A stretch of 64,000 nt of DNA, taken from Pseudomonas putida W15Oct28. GTDB taxonomy: Bacteria; Pseudomonadota; Gammaproteobacteria; Pseudomonadales; Pseudomonadaceae. The stretch is taken from positions 62,001 through 126,000 of the forward strand of contig NZ_JENB01000009.1 in assembly GCF_000708715.2 (NCBI RefSeq), read 5' to 3'. Below, piece by piece: positions 21,149-29,384 of the stretch. Positions within the stretch are counted from its first letter, which is position 1, and each line of letters opens with the position of its first letter. The notes beneath the pieces were generated by a model. It did not search any database. It saw nothing but the letters and a program-made list of their open reading frames with translations, and was not told the origin of the DNA. A program made the position numbers and the translations under genes.

Positions 21149-22552
21149 TTACAGCTCGCGTCGCCAGAACAGTTCGTGTCGGCGCACGGCCTTGCGGAAG
21201 AACTCGTTCTCCCCATAAGGCGACGGCCGCCGCCCGGCCAGCCAGCGTTGCAGCAAGCGGCGCAGGCGGCGCTTGAACGGCGCGGGCGGCTGCAGGTCGT
21301 GCATCATGCCCAGGGCCATGGCCTTGTCGTGCTGGGTAGCCATGTCCAGCACCAGGCTGCAAGGTGCCCAGGCCTGTGCAGCACTCAACTGCGGCGGCAA
21401 GGCCACGCCATCGCCGCTGTCGCCCATGGGCCAGCGGTCGTTGTCATGCAGGTGGTTGGCGTAGCACAGCAGGGTTTGTGGCTGCCAGGCCAGGCCTTGG
21501 AAGGCCTCCAGTACCGCCGCCTGGGCGCAGATGTGATCGGGGTGCGGGTCGAGCTGCGGGTGCGGCATCACCAGTACTTCTGGCCTGGCCATTTCCAGCA
21601 AGGCACGCAGGTCGGCCAGCAGGTTGTGCCAGGTTGGCGCACCATCGCTGTCAGCCGGCAGTGGGAACGGGTTGAACTGGCGGAACACACGGATATCGGC
21701 CAGCTCGGCCTCGCGAGAAGCAGCTGGCTGCTCTGGCGCGGCCTGCATGGCAGGCAACTGCAGGCAGAAATAACCCAGTTGTACGCAACGCGACTCCGGC
21801 ACACCGGCCCAACGCGGCACGGCGATACTGTCCCAGGCGCGCAGGCGCCCCTTCAGGCGCGCGGCCTCAGCCTTGGCCAGGCCCATCTGCTGGTAGTGCT
21901 CGGCCTCGATTTCACCGGCAGTCAGCGTCACCACCCAGGTTTCATCAGCCTGGCTGTAAAGGCCATACGCAGCCAGCTCGGCGTCGTCGGCATGCGGCGC
22001 AATCACCATCACCCGGCGCCGTTGCAGTTCGACCGCTGGCGTTATCCACAGGCGCGGTTGGCCCAGCAGCCGGCAATGACGACCACGCAGGCGCAACGTG
22101 CCGGCTTGCAGCGGCGCAGCCAGGCCGGTCAGGTTAAGAAAACGCACGCCATCGACGCCACGCTCGAAGGTTTGCCGGTCGGCCTGATCACCCGCCAGCA
22201 GCACGACCTGCGGGTCGAGGAACCGCCCGAGCCAGCTGCCTTTTACCCGCAGCTCAAGCACAAGGGTTTCATCGCCCTGTAGCACGCAATCGGCCTTCAG
22301 CAGGCCATCGTGCAGGCTGGCAACAACCTGCCGCGCCTGGTCACCGAAGTCGTAGACGTAGTCCTCGCCCGGCGCGTAGAACAGGTGGTCGGCAAACCAG
22401 GCCTCGTGGGCGGCCCAGAGCAGCGGCAACAGCAACAGCGGCAGCCACCACCAGGCGAATACACCCAGGGCGACCAGTGCAATCAGGCCCGCCAGCAAGC
22501 CCAGGCGCTTGTTGCGCCGGTGGCGCTTGAGCAACTGCTGCTTGCGGCTCAC
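21149..22552 (-). CDS. dnpA: PIG-L family de-N-acetylase, DnpA-like
   Basis: A 467-residue protein starting at a GTG that overlaps the mig-14 stop (GTGA at 22549-22552), so the two are coupled. A basic N-terminus is followed by two adjacent membrane segments (LGLLAGLIALVALGVFAWWW and LLLLPLLWAAH), then a PIG-L deacetylase domain with the metal motif PHADDAELAAYG and a later MPHPQLDPHPDH. In P. aeruginosa the equivalent gene, dnpA, lies in the LPS core cluster and affects antibiotic tolerance. The sugar it deacetylates is not known from sequence. Confidence 0.82.
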   Translation of the reverse strand: MSRKQQLLKRHRRNKRLGLLAGLIALVALGVFAWWWLPLLLLPLLWAAHEAWFADHLFYAPGEDYVYDFGDQARQVVASLHDGLLKADCVLQGDETLVLELRVKGSWLGRFLDPQVVLLAGDQADRQTFERGVDGVRFLNLTGLAAPLQAGTLRLRGRHCRLLGQPRLWITPAVELQRRRVMVIAPHADDAELAAYGLYSQADETWVVTLTAGEIEAEHYQQMGLAKAEAARLKGRLRAWDSIAVPRWAGVPESRCVQLGYFCLQLPAMQAAPEQPAASREAELADIRVFRQFNPFPLPADSDGAPTWHNLLADLRALLEMARPEVLVMPHPQLDPHPDHICAQAAVLEAFQGLAWQPQTLLCYANHLHDNDRWPMGDSGDGVALPPQLSAAQAWAPCSLVLDMATQHDKAMALGMMHDLQPPAPFKRRLRRLLQRWLAGRRPSPYGENEFFRKAVRRHELFWRREL

Positions 22553-23445
22553 GCCTGATACACCGGCACAGGGTTGCACCAACGGTCCTTGTATTCGCGG
22601 TCGGCACGGCCGAACGAGAAGCGCAATGGCTTGTTGCGCGCACGGGCATCTTCCCAGGCGGCCTGGGTATTGAGGAAGCTCAGTACGCTGCCGGGGCTGA
22701 ATGCCTTGGTTTCCGGGTCTACACCGCCATTGATGTACTCGACGCTGACCCATTCCGGCGCTTCGACGCGGTACACCAGCTGAATGGCAATCGGCTTGCC
22801 GTCCAGCATCAGCACCGAGCCGATCAACAACTCGCGCAGGCGTGCCAGCACCTCAGCCATATGCTCGGCACCGGTGGCCGGGAAACCCCAGCGGCGCTGG
22901 AACAGGTCGCAATACATGCTGGCGACTTCCTGCGCACTGAAGTCGCTGATCGGGCGTACAACGCCACCCGCCTCTTCCAGCAGGCGCAGTTCGCGGCGCT
23001 GGTTGTAGCGGAATTTCTTCGACAGGTCTTCATGCGCCCGCGCCATCGCCAGCTGTTCCTTCTGCGCCTTGAGGCCGCTGAAGCGGCCCTGATTCAGTTC
23101 GGACAGGTAGCGCGCGGTATGGCGCAACGGTGCAGCGGCATCGGCCGCCGCTGGCAGGATGATTTCGGCATTGCCCAGGTCGAACAGGGCTTTCTTGCCG
23201 GCATGCTTGAGCACGTCCTTGGCCAGCGCCAGGTGGCGCCCCCAGGTCGGGATGGCGGCTTTCAGCTCGCCGGCCTGGTACCAGCCCAGGTAACGCACCG
23301 GGATCTGCGCCAGGTCAGCCAGTTGCTCGACCACCAGCGGATGGGTGGCGACACTGCCACCAAAGCGCGCCCACGCCTCGGCATAGGCCTTGGCGTCGAT
23401 AGTTTGCCAGCCGCGTTCGCGGAAGGCCTGGATACGATTGAGCAT
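22549..23445 (-). CDS. mig-14: Mig-14 family protein
   Basis: A 298-residue protein of the Mig-14 family (GNAT-related fold), which in Salmonella and P. aeruginosa contributes to resistance to antimicrobial peptides such as polymyxin. The C-terminal block with SVEYINGGVDPETKAFSPG and SVLSFLNTQAAW fits the acetyltransferase-like half. It begins at an ATG overlapping the stop of the upstream glycosyltransferase by one base (TGATG) and overlaps dnpA downstream, so wapO-wapH-mig-14-dnpA form one operon. The biochemical activity is not established. Confidence 0.85.
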   Translation of the reverse strand: MLNRIQAFRERGWQTIDAKAYAEAWARFGGSVATHPLVVEQLADLAQIPVRYLGWYQAGELKAAIPTWGRHLALAKDVLKHAGKKALFDLGNAEIILPAAADAAAPLRHTARYLSELNQGRFSGLKAQKEQLAMARAHEDLSKKFRYNQRRELRLLEEAGGVVRPISDFSAQEVASMYCDLFQRRWGFPATGAEHMAEVLARLRELLIGSVLMLDGKPIAIQLVYRVEAPEWVSVEYINGGVDPETKAFSPGSVLSFLNTQAAWEDARARNKPLRFSFGRADREYKDRWCNPVPVYQA

Positions 23446-24575
23446 CAGGCCTGCCCCACCAGCGCACGCACCTGCGGCAGCTGCCAGAAGGCCTCGCGCA
23501 CCGCCTGGTCGGAGAAGCGCTCATGCAGGCGTTGCAGCATGTGCTCGGCACAGGCCTGGCGCTGTTCTGCGTCCAGCGTGGCCATATGCTTCAGCCCCTG
23601 AGCCAGCTGTGCGGCATCGCCCAACGGGAACAGCACACCCACACCCTCGACCACTTCGCGGGCCCCGCCACAGGCCGTGGCCAGCACCGGCACACCGGCG
23701 ACCATGGCTTCGAGCAGGACCATGCCGAACGGCTCGTGGTCGGAGCTCAGGGCAAACACGTCGAAGGCCTGGAAGTAGCGGCGTGCATCCGGCACCTGGC
23801 CCAGGAAGTCCACCTGCCCGGCAATGCCCAGCTCGGCGGCCAGGGCCTTGAGTTCGGCTTCCAGCCGGCCCTTGCCGAGGATCGCCAGGCGTGCACCGGC
23901 CGGCAGCCCGGGCAGCGCCTGGGCAAAACCGCGCAACAGCGTGGCCTGGTCCTTGTCCGGGTGCAGGCGCCCTACATTGCCGACGACCCACGCCTGCGCA
24001 TCCAGGCCCAGGGCCTGGCGCGCCTCGGCGCGCGGCACCAGCGCCGCTTGCAGGGCGCCGATGTCGATGCGGTTGTACAGGGTCTGGATGCGTTCGGCCG
24101 GCCACTGTGGCAGGCAGCGACGCATGTCGTCACGCACCGCATCCGACACGCCCAAAAGGCTCAGGCGCTTGCTGAACAGGCTGGCGAACAGCCGACGGCC
24201 TTTGCGCTCATAGTCGCCAAAGGCATGGTGCACGCCGATCACCGGCAGGCCGGTACCCAGCAGGGCCACGTAGATCGGCTTGAAGCGGTGGGCAATGCAG
24301 AAGGCGAAGTTGCGCTCGGCCGCAATGCGCCGCAAGGCACGGATGGCGCCGAGCTTCAGGCCACGCACGGCCTTGGAGCTGAACTCCAGGAACAGCACCT
24401 CGTCCGATGCGCAGCCGGCCGCTACCTGCGGGTCGGCTGCACCGGTGAGGAACACCGTGGTGACCTGGTAGCCACGCCCCTGGAACAGGCTGGCGTACTG
24501 ACGGGCACAGTCGAGGAACGGCCCGTCATAGCCATGGCAGAACTGCAGGATGCGCGGTTCAGAGCGGCTGGTCAT
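23445..24575 (-). CDS. wapH: GT4-type core glycosyltransferase, WapH-like
   Basis: A 376-residue GT-B glycosyltransferase: FCHGYDGPFLDCARQYASLF at the N-terminus, VGRLHPDKDQATLLRGFAQA and SSDHEPFGMVLLEAMVAG with the EX7E motif in the C-terminal domain. It overlaps wapO by 17 bp and mig-14 by one base. Gene order (carbamoyltransferase, this gene, mig-14, dnpA) matches P. aeruginosa, where the equivalent gene is wapH. The symbol rests on that order. Confidence 0.78.
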   Translation of the reverse strand: MTSRSEPRILQFCHGYDGPFLDCARQYASLFQGRGYQVTTVFLTGAADPQVAAGCASDEVLFLEFSSKAVRGLKLGAIRALRRIAAERNFAFCIAHRFKPIYVALLGTGLPVIGVHHAFGDYERKGRRLFASLFSKRLSLLGVSDAVRDDMRRCLPQWPAERIQTLYNRIDIGALQAALVPRAEARQALGLDAQAWVVGNVGRLHPDKDQATLLRGFAQALPGLPAGARLAILGKGRLEAELKALAAELGIAGQVDFLGQVPDARRYFQAFDVFALSSDHEPFGMVLLEAMVAGVPVLATACGGAREVVEGVGVLFPLGDAAQLAQGLKHMATLDAEQRQACAEHMLQRLHERFSDQAVREAFWQLPQVRALVGQA

Positions 24576-26316
24576 ACGCGGCCGCGCCGTCCTTCACAAC
24601 CAGGATGTCTTCCATGATCAGGTACTGCAGGTCCGAGCCGAAGAACATGTTCAGGGCGTCGGTCGGCGAGCAGATCATCGGTTCACCACGGCGGTTCAGC
24701 GAGGTGTTCAGCGACACGCCGTTGCCGGTCAGGTCTTCCAGCGCCTTCATCATGTCGTAGTAGCGCGGGTTGTACTCGCGCTTGAGCACCTGGGCACGCG
24801 AAGTACCGTCCTCGTGCACCACTTCCGGTACGCGGGTCTTCCACTCTTCAGCCACTTCGAAGGTGAAGGTCATGAACGGCGCCGGGTGGTCGACCTTGAT
24901 CATCTGCGGGGCGACGGTGTCGAGCATCGACGGGCAGAAAGGTCTCCAGCGCTCGCGGAACTTGATCTGGTGGTTGATGCGGTCAGCCACGCCTTCGACG
25001 CTCGGGCAGCCGATGATCGAACGGCCACCCAGGGCACGCGGGCCAAACTCCATGCGGCCCTGGAACCAGGCCACCGGGTTGCCATCGACCATGATCTGGG
25101 CGATCTGCTGCGGCATGTTGTCGAGCTTGCGCCACTTCGGCTGGTCCGGGTGACGGGCGCAGGCGGCGATCACGTCTTCGTTGGAGTACGACGGGCCGAG
25201 GTAGACGTGTTCCATCTTCTCGACCGGTACGCCACGGGCGTGGGAAACATAGGCTGCGGCGCCGACGGCAGTACCGGCATCGCCGGAGGCCGGTTGGACG
25301 AACAGCTCTTTCACGTCCGGACGGGCGATGATCTTCTGGTTGAGCTTGACGTTCAGCGCACAGCCGCCGGCGAAGGCCAGCTTGCCGGTTTCACGCAGGG
25401 TGTCGCCCAGGTAGTGGTCGATCATCTGCAGCGCCAGCTTCTCGAACAGCGCCTGCATGCTGGCCGCGTAATGAATGTAAGGCTCGTCGGCGATATCGCC
25501 TTCGCGCTTTGGGCCCAGCCATTCGATCAACTTCGGCGAGAAGTAGAAACCCTTGCCCTTCTCTTTATAGCGGCGCAGGCCGATGACGTTGGCGTACTCG
25601 GTGTTGATCACCAGTTCGCCGTTTTCGAAGCTGGCCAGGCGCGAGAAGTCGTACTTGCTGGCGTCGCCATAGGGCGCCATGCCCATGACCTTGAACTCGC
25701 CGTCGAGCATCTCGAAGCCGAGGAACTCGGTGATCGCGCCATACAGGCCGCCCAGGGAGTCCGGGTCGAAGAATTCCTTGATCTTGTGGATCTTGCCGTT
25801 TTCGCCGTAGCCAAAGAAGGTGGTGGCGTATTCGCCTTTACCGTCAATGCCGAGGATCGCGGTTTTTTCCTTGAAGCCCGAGCAGTGGTAGGCACTGGAG
25901 GCGTGGGCCAGGTGGTGCTCGACCGGCTCGATCTTGACCTTTTTCGGGTCGAAGCCCAGCTGCTCCAGGCACCAGACGATCTTCTTGCGGTAGCGCTTGT
26001 AGCGACGGTTGCCCATCAGGATGGCGTCGAGGGCGCGATCCGGGGCGTACCAGTAACGCTTGGCATAGTGCCAGCGCGCCTTGCCGAACAGGCTGATCGG
26101 GGCGAACGGGATGGCTACCACGTCGACGTCGGACGGCTTGATGCCTGCCTGCTCCAGGCAGAACTTCGCCGACTCGTAGGGCATGCGGTTCTTCGCATGC
26201 TTGTCACGCACGAAGCGCTCTTCTTCGGCGGCGGCAATCAGCTTGCCGTCAATGTACAGGGCCGCGGAAGGGTCATGGCTAAGGGCGCCGGACAGGCCAA
26301 GAATCGTCAATGCCAA
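24559..26316 (-). CDS. wapO: LPS core carbamoyltransferase
   Basis: A 585-residue NodU/CmcH-family carbamoyltransferase. The N-terminal kinase-like domain (ILGLSGALSHDPSAALYIDG) and the C-terminal domain with the MEFGPRALGGRSIIG block are complete. In Pseudomonas this enzyme places the 7-O-carbamoyl group on a core heptose. Translation starts at TTG (26314-26316) behind AGAGG; I see no better in-frame ATG. It heads the wapO-wapH-mig-14-dnpA operon, with a TATAAT box about 70 bp upstream. Confidence 0.87.
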   Translation of the reverse strand: MALTILGLSGALSHDPSAALYIDGKLIAAAEEERFVRDKHAKNRMPYESAKFCLEQAGIKPSDVDVVAIPFAPISLFGKARWHYAKRYWYAPDRALDAILMGNRRYKRYRKKIVWCLEQLGFDPKKVKIEPVEHHLAHASSAYHCSGFKEKTAILGIDGKGEYATTFFGYGENGKIHKIKEFFDPDSLGGLYGAITEFLGFEMLDGEFKVMGMAPYGDASKYDFSRLASFENGELVINTEYANVIGLRRYKEKGKGFYFSPKLIEWLGPKREGDIADEPYIHYAASMQALFEKLALQMIDHYLGDTLRETGKLAFAGGCALNVKLNQKIIARPDVKELFVQPASGDAGTAVGAAAYVSHARGVPVEKMEHVYLGPSYSNEDVIAACARHPDQPKWRKLDNMPQQIAQIMVDGNPVAWFQGRMEFGPRALGGRSIIGCPSVEGVADRINHQIKFRERWRPFCPSMLDTVAPQMIKVDHPAPFMTFTFEVAEEWKTRVPEVVHEDGTSRAQVLKREYNPRYYDMMKALEDLTGNGVSLNTSLNRRGEPMICSPTDALNMFFGSDLQYLIMEDILVVKDGAAAYDQPL

Positions 26317-26385
26317 GGGATTAGCCTCTTCATTCGGTAAAAATGCGCCAGCGGCCTCTTGGGCGGGTGGCGGCTAAAGGGCGGG

Positions 26386-26391
26386 ATTATA
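26386..26391 (-). promoter_or_regulatory. Candidate -10 box for the wapO operon
   Basis: Perfect TATAAT on the minus strand in the gap upstream of wapO. No convincing -35 box is visible at 16-18 bp spacing, so this is tentative. Confidence 0.4.
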
Positions 26392-26420
26392 ACGCAAACA
26401 TCAGGGGAGGCACTGCTTAA

Positions 26421-26510
26421 CCTGTGGGAGCGGGCGCGCCCGCGAACACCGGCAAAGCCGGTGCCATGCACCGCAGCGCCTGCTTCGCGGGCACGCCCGC
26501 TCCCACAGAG
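26421..26510. repeat. Inverted REP doublet
   Basis: Two oppositely oriented GTGGGAGCGGGCxxGCCC elements (26421-26464 and 26475-26509) between the wapO promoter region and the rlmJ 3' end. Confidence 0.88.
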
Positions 26511-26526
26511 ACTCCAAGACAGTGGT

Positions 26527-27363
26527 TTACTCGGCAATCAGCCAGTCCATGCGGTAGCTACCATCCGTCTGCGCCAGCTCCTTGGCCAACCACGGCAGCA
26601 GCTCTTTGAGCTCTTCTTCCAGCCCCCACGGCGGGTTGGCGATGGCCAGGCCCGAACCATTGAGGCCCTGCGGGCTGTCCTGGTGGTGCACATAAAGCTC
26701 GACCCGCAGCAGCTTCGGCGCGCCGGTGCTGGTCAGGTCCTGGTAGTAACGCGTCAGCGAGCGCTGGTCCTTGATCGGGTACCAGATGGCCGCGACGGTC
26801 TGGCGCATGCGGCTGATCGCCTCTTTCATGGAATTGGTGCAGCGCTTGAGCTCATCGGCCTGTTCGAACGGCGGGTCGATCAGCATGATTGCGCGCTTTT
26901 CCGGCACCGGCAGCAAGGCCCGCGGCACATGCCAGCCTTCGCCCAGGTGCACGACCACACGCGGGTCTTTTTTCATGTTCTCTTTGAGCAGCGGCCCGTC
27001 TTCAGGGTGCTTCTCGTTGAGCAGGGCGCGATCTTGCTGGCGCATCAGGCGGCGAGCCAGTTCGGGCGAGCCGGGGTAGTAACGCAGCTCGCCGTCGGCG
27101 TTCAGGCGCTTGATGACGCGCAGGTAATCGGCAGCCATGGCCGGCACATCATCACGGCCCCACAGGCGGGCGACGCCCTCCAGGTACTCGCCGGTGCGGG
27201 TTGCCTGGTCGCCTTGCAGGTCGTACAGACCGAGCCCTGCGTGGGTATCGATGTAGGCGAACGGCTGCTCCTTGCGCGACATCAAGGCGATGAGGCGGGT
27301 CAGCACGATGTGTTTGAGGACGTCGGCGTGGTTGCCGGCGTGGAAGGCGTGACGATAGTTCAT
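26527..27363 (-). CDS. rlmJ: 23S rRNA (adenine2030-N6)-methyltransferase
   Basis: A 278-residue class I methyltransferase that modifies A2030 of 23S rRNA. The N-terminus MNYRHAFHAGNHADVLKHIV is diagnostic for RlmJ (ComJ/YhiR), and the catalytic motif is present as LIDPPFEQ. An AGGAG site precedes the Met at 27363; the longer frame reads through a REP element. It stands alone between two REP doublets. Confidence 0.93.
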   Translation of the reverse strand: MNYRHAFHAGNHADVLKHIVLTRLIALMSRKEQPFAYIDTHAGLGLYDLQGDQATRTGEYLEGVARLWGRDDVPAMAADYLRVIKRLNADGELRYYPGSPELARRLMRQQDRALLNEKHPEDGPLLKENMKKDPRVVVHLGEGWHVPRALLPVPEKRAIMLIDPPFEQADELKRCTNSMKEAISRMRQTVAAIWYPIKDQRSLTRYYQDLTSTGAPKLLRVELYVHHQDSPQGLNGSGLAIANPPWGLEEELKELLPWLAKELAQTDGSYRMDWLIAE

Positions 27364-27429
27364 GGCAACTCCTGCGAAGGCGGCAAGTTTACCTTGCCTT
27401 GCAGGCGGAGTCAGGCCTGGCTGTCGATC

Positions 27430-27537
27430 GGCGGCGCCTGCTTCGCGGGTGAACCCGCTCCCACAGGGGCTGCACAGCTTTTGAAGGCCGTGGAGTTCCT
27501 GTGGGAGCGGGTTCACCCGCGAAGCAGGCGCCGCCGG
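27430..27537. repeat. Inverted REP doublet
   Basis: Two elements with the GTGGGAGCGGGTTCACCCGC variant core facing each other (27430-27466 and 27498-27536), each with a GGCGGCGCCTGC side stem, between rlmJ and putP. Confidence 0.88.
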
Positions 27538-27548
27538 TTCAACGGGTG

Positions 27549-29027
27549 TTACTTGTCAGCGTGATACGCCGCATCGGCAGTTTCGAAGCGCTGCACCATC
27601 GCCTGCGACGGGCTGCCCAGCTTGCTCACCACAACGATGGCGATGCTTGCCAGCAGGAAGCCCGGGATGATTTCGTACAGGCCCCAGGTATCGATCTGCT
27701 TCCACAGGATCACGGTCAGCGCACCGACCACGATACCGGCCAGCGCGCCGTTACGGGTCATGCCTTTCCACAGTACCGAAATCAGCACCACCGGGCCGAA
27801 GGCAGCACCGAAGCCGGCCCAGGCGTAGGCCACCAGGCCCAGCACGCGGTTTTCCGGATTGGCAGCCATGGCGATGGCAATCAGTGCCACGGCCAGCACC
27901 ATCAGGCGACCGACCCATACCAGCTCGACCTGCGAAGCGTTCTTGCGCAGGAAGGCCTTGTAGAAGTCTTCGGTCAGCGCACTGGAGCACACCAGCAGCT
28001 GGCAGCTCAAGGTGCTCATCACCGCCGCCAGGATAGCCGACAGCAGCACACCGGCAATCCATGGGTTGAACAGGATCTTGGCCAGTTCGATGAAGATACG
28101 CTCGTGGTTCTCGGTGACCGGGCCTGCCAGGTCCGGGTTGGCCGAGAAGTAGGCGATGCCGAAGAAGCCCACGGCGCAGGTACCGGCCAGGCACAGGATC
28201 ATCCAGGTCATGGAGATGCGGCGGGCGTTGGCGATGGATTTCACCGAATCGGCAGCCATGAAGCGCGCCAGGATGTGTGGCTGGCCGAAGTAGCCCAGGC
28301 CCCAGCCCATCAGCGAGATGATGCCGATGAAGGTAGCGCCCTTGAACATGTCGAAGTTCGCCGGGTTCACCGCCTCGATGGCGGCAAAGGTGGTGTCGAA
28401 GCCGCCCGTGGAGATCAGCACGATCACCGGGGTCAGGATCAGCGCGAAGATCATCAGCGAAGCCTGCACCGTATCGGTCCAGCTCACCGCCAGGAAGCCA
28501 CCGACGAAGGTGTAGGCGATGGTAGCCGCGGCGCCAGCCCACAGGGCAGTCTCGTACGGCATGCCGAAGGTGCTTTCGAACAGACGGGCACCGGCAACGA
28601 TGCCAGAGGCGCAGTAGATGGTGAAGAACACCAGGATGACGATCGCCGAAATGATACGCAGCAGGCCGCTCTTGTCTTCGAAGCGGCTGGCAAAGTAATC
28701 CGGCAGGGTCAGTGCATCACCGTTGTGTTCGGTCTGTACGCGCAGCCGGCCGGCCACGAACAGCCAGTTCAGGTAGGCACCAACGGTCAGGCCAATGGCG
28801 ATCCAGGCCTCGGACAGGCCCGAGAAGTAGATGGCGCCCGGCAGGCCCATCAGCAGCCAGCCACTCATGTCGGATGCGCCGGCAGACAGCGCGGTAACCA
28901 CGCTACCCAGGCTGCGACCGCCCAGAATGTAATCGGAAAGGTTGTTGGTGGAGCGATAGGCGGCGAAGCCGATCAGCACCATTGCCGCGATGTAGATCAC
29001 GAAAGTGATCGTTAGTGGATTGCCCAT
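27549..29027 (-). CDS. putP: Sodium/proline symporter
   Basis: A 492-residue inner-membrane Na+/solute symporter (SSS family) with about 13 transmembrane segments. It starts MGNPLTITFVIYIAAMVLIG and contains LGGRSLGSVVTALSAGASDMSGWL, the conserved helix 2 block of PutP, and VSWTDTVQASLM. It brings proline into the cell for PutA and is divergent from putA across a 357-bp control region that holds repeated GTTGCA sites. Confidence 0.95.
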   Translation of the reverse strand: MGNPLTITFVIYIAAMVLIGFAAYRSTNNLSDYILGGRSLGSVVTALSAGASDMSGWLLMGLPGAIYFSGLSEAWIAIGLTVGAYLNWLFVAGRLRVQTEHNGDALTLPDYFASRFEDKSGLLRIISAIVILVFFTIYCASGIVAGARLFESTFGMPYETALWAGAAATIAYTFVGGFLAVSWTDTVQASLMIFALILTPVIVLISTGGFDTTFAAIEAVNPANFDMFKGATFIGIISLMGWGLGYFGQPHILARFMAADSVKSIANARRISMTWMILCLAGTCAVGFFGIAYFSANPDLAGPVTENHERIFIELAKILFNPWIAGVLLSAILAAVMSTLSCQLLVCSSALTEDFYKAFLRKNASQVELVWVGRLMVLAVALIAIAMAANPENRVLGLVAYAWAGFGAAFGPVVLISVLWKGMTRNGALAGIVVGALTVILWKQIDTWGLYEIIPGFLLASIAIVVVSKLGSPSQAMVQRFETADAAYHADK

Positions 29028-29078
29028 GCGTGTGCCCTGGCGTTTGTTTTTATCTCATGCACAACCGCAGCCATGGCG

Positions 29079-29315
29079 GTTGCACCCAGGCGGCGAATCC
29101 TATGCAACAACGCAAAGCAGGTGCAACCATTTTTCTATTGCAAGTTGCACCCATTGGAGCATTTTTTGTAAAAGCCGCTTTTTTGCTCCTTTTGGGAGCA
29201 TCAAGCCGGTTTTTCAGAATAAAACGCACCGTAAACGCCCCTTTTCAGGGTGTGGAAATGTCTGTCAGACGAGTTGCACCTTTTACACAAAAAATTCGGG
29301 TTGCACCTGGTTGCA
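29079..29315. promoter_or_regulatory. putA-putP control region with seven GTTGCA motifs
   Basis: The 357-bp gap between the divergent putP and putA starts contains GTTGCA on the plus strand at 29079, 29144, 29273, 29300 and 29310, and on the minus strand at 29103-29108 and 29122-29127. Most are extended to GTTGCACC or its complement. GTTGCA is the known operator of PutA proteins with an N-terminal ribbon-helix-helix domain, which repress putA and putP without proline. Four sites lie near putP and three near putA. A TGCTCC/GGAGCA hairpin lies between the groups (29183-29200). Confidence 0.82.
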
Positions 29316-29384
29316 CCCGAATTGTCCTACAGCTACTCTTGGCGCCAGCTTAGGCCACAGCCGTGGCAATAACGAGGATAAGAA

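Noticed and set aside
29079..29315. Repeated GTTGCACC as a possible CRISPR or direct-repeat array
   Set aside because: Spacing and orientation are irregular and the unit is only 6-8 bp, as expected for operators rather than a CRISPR.
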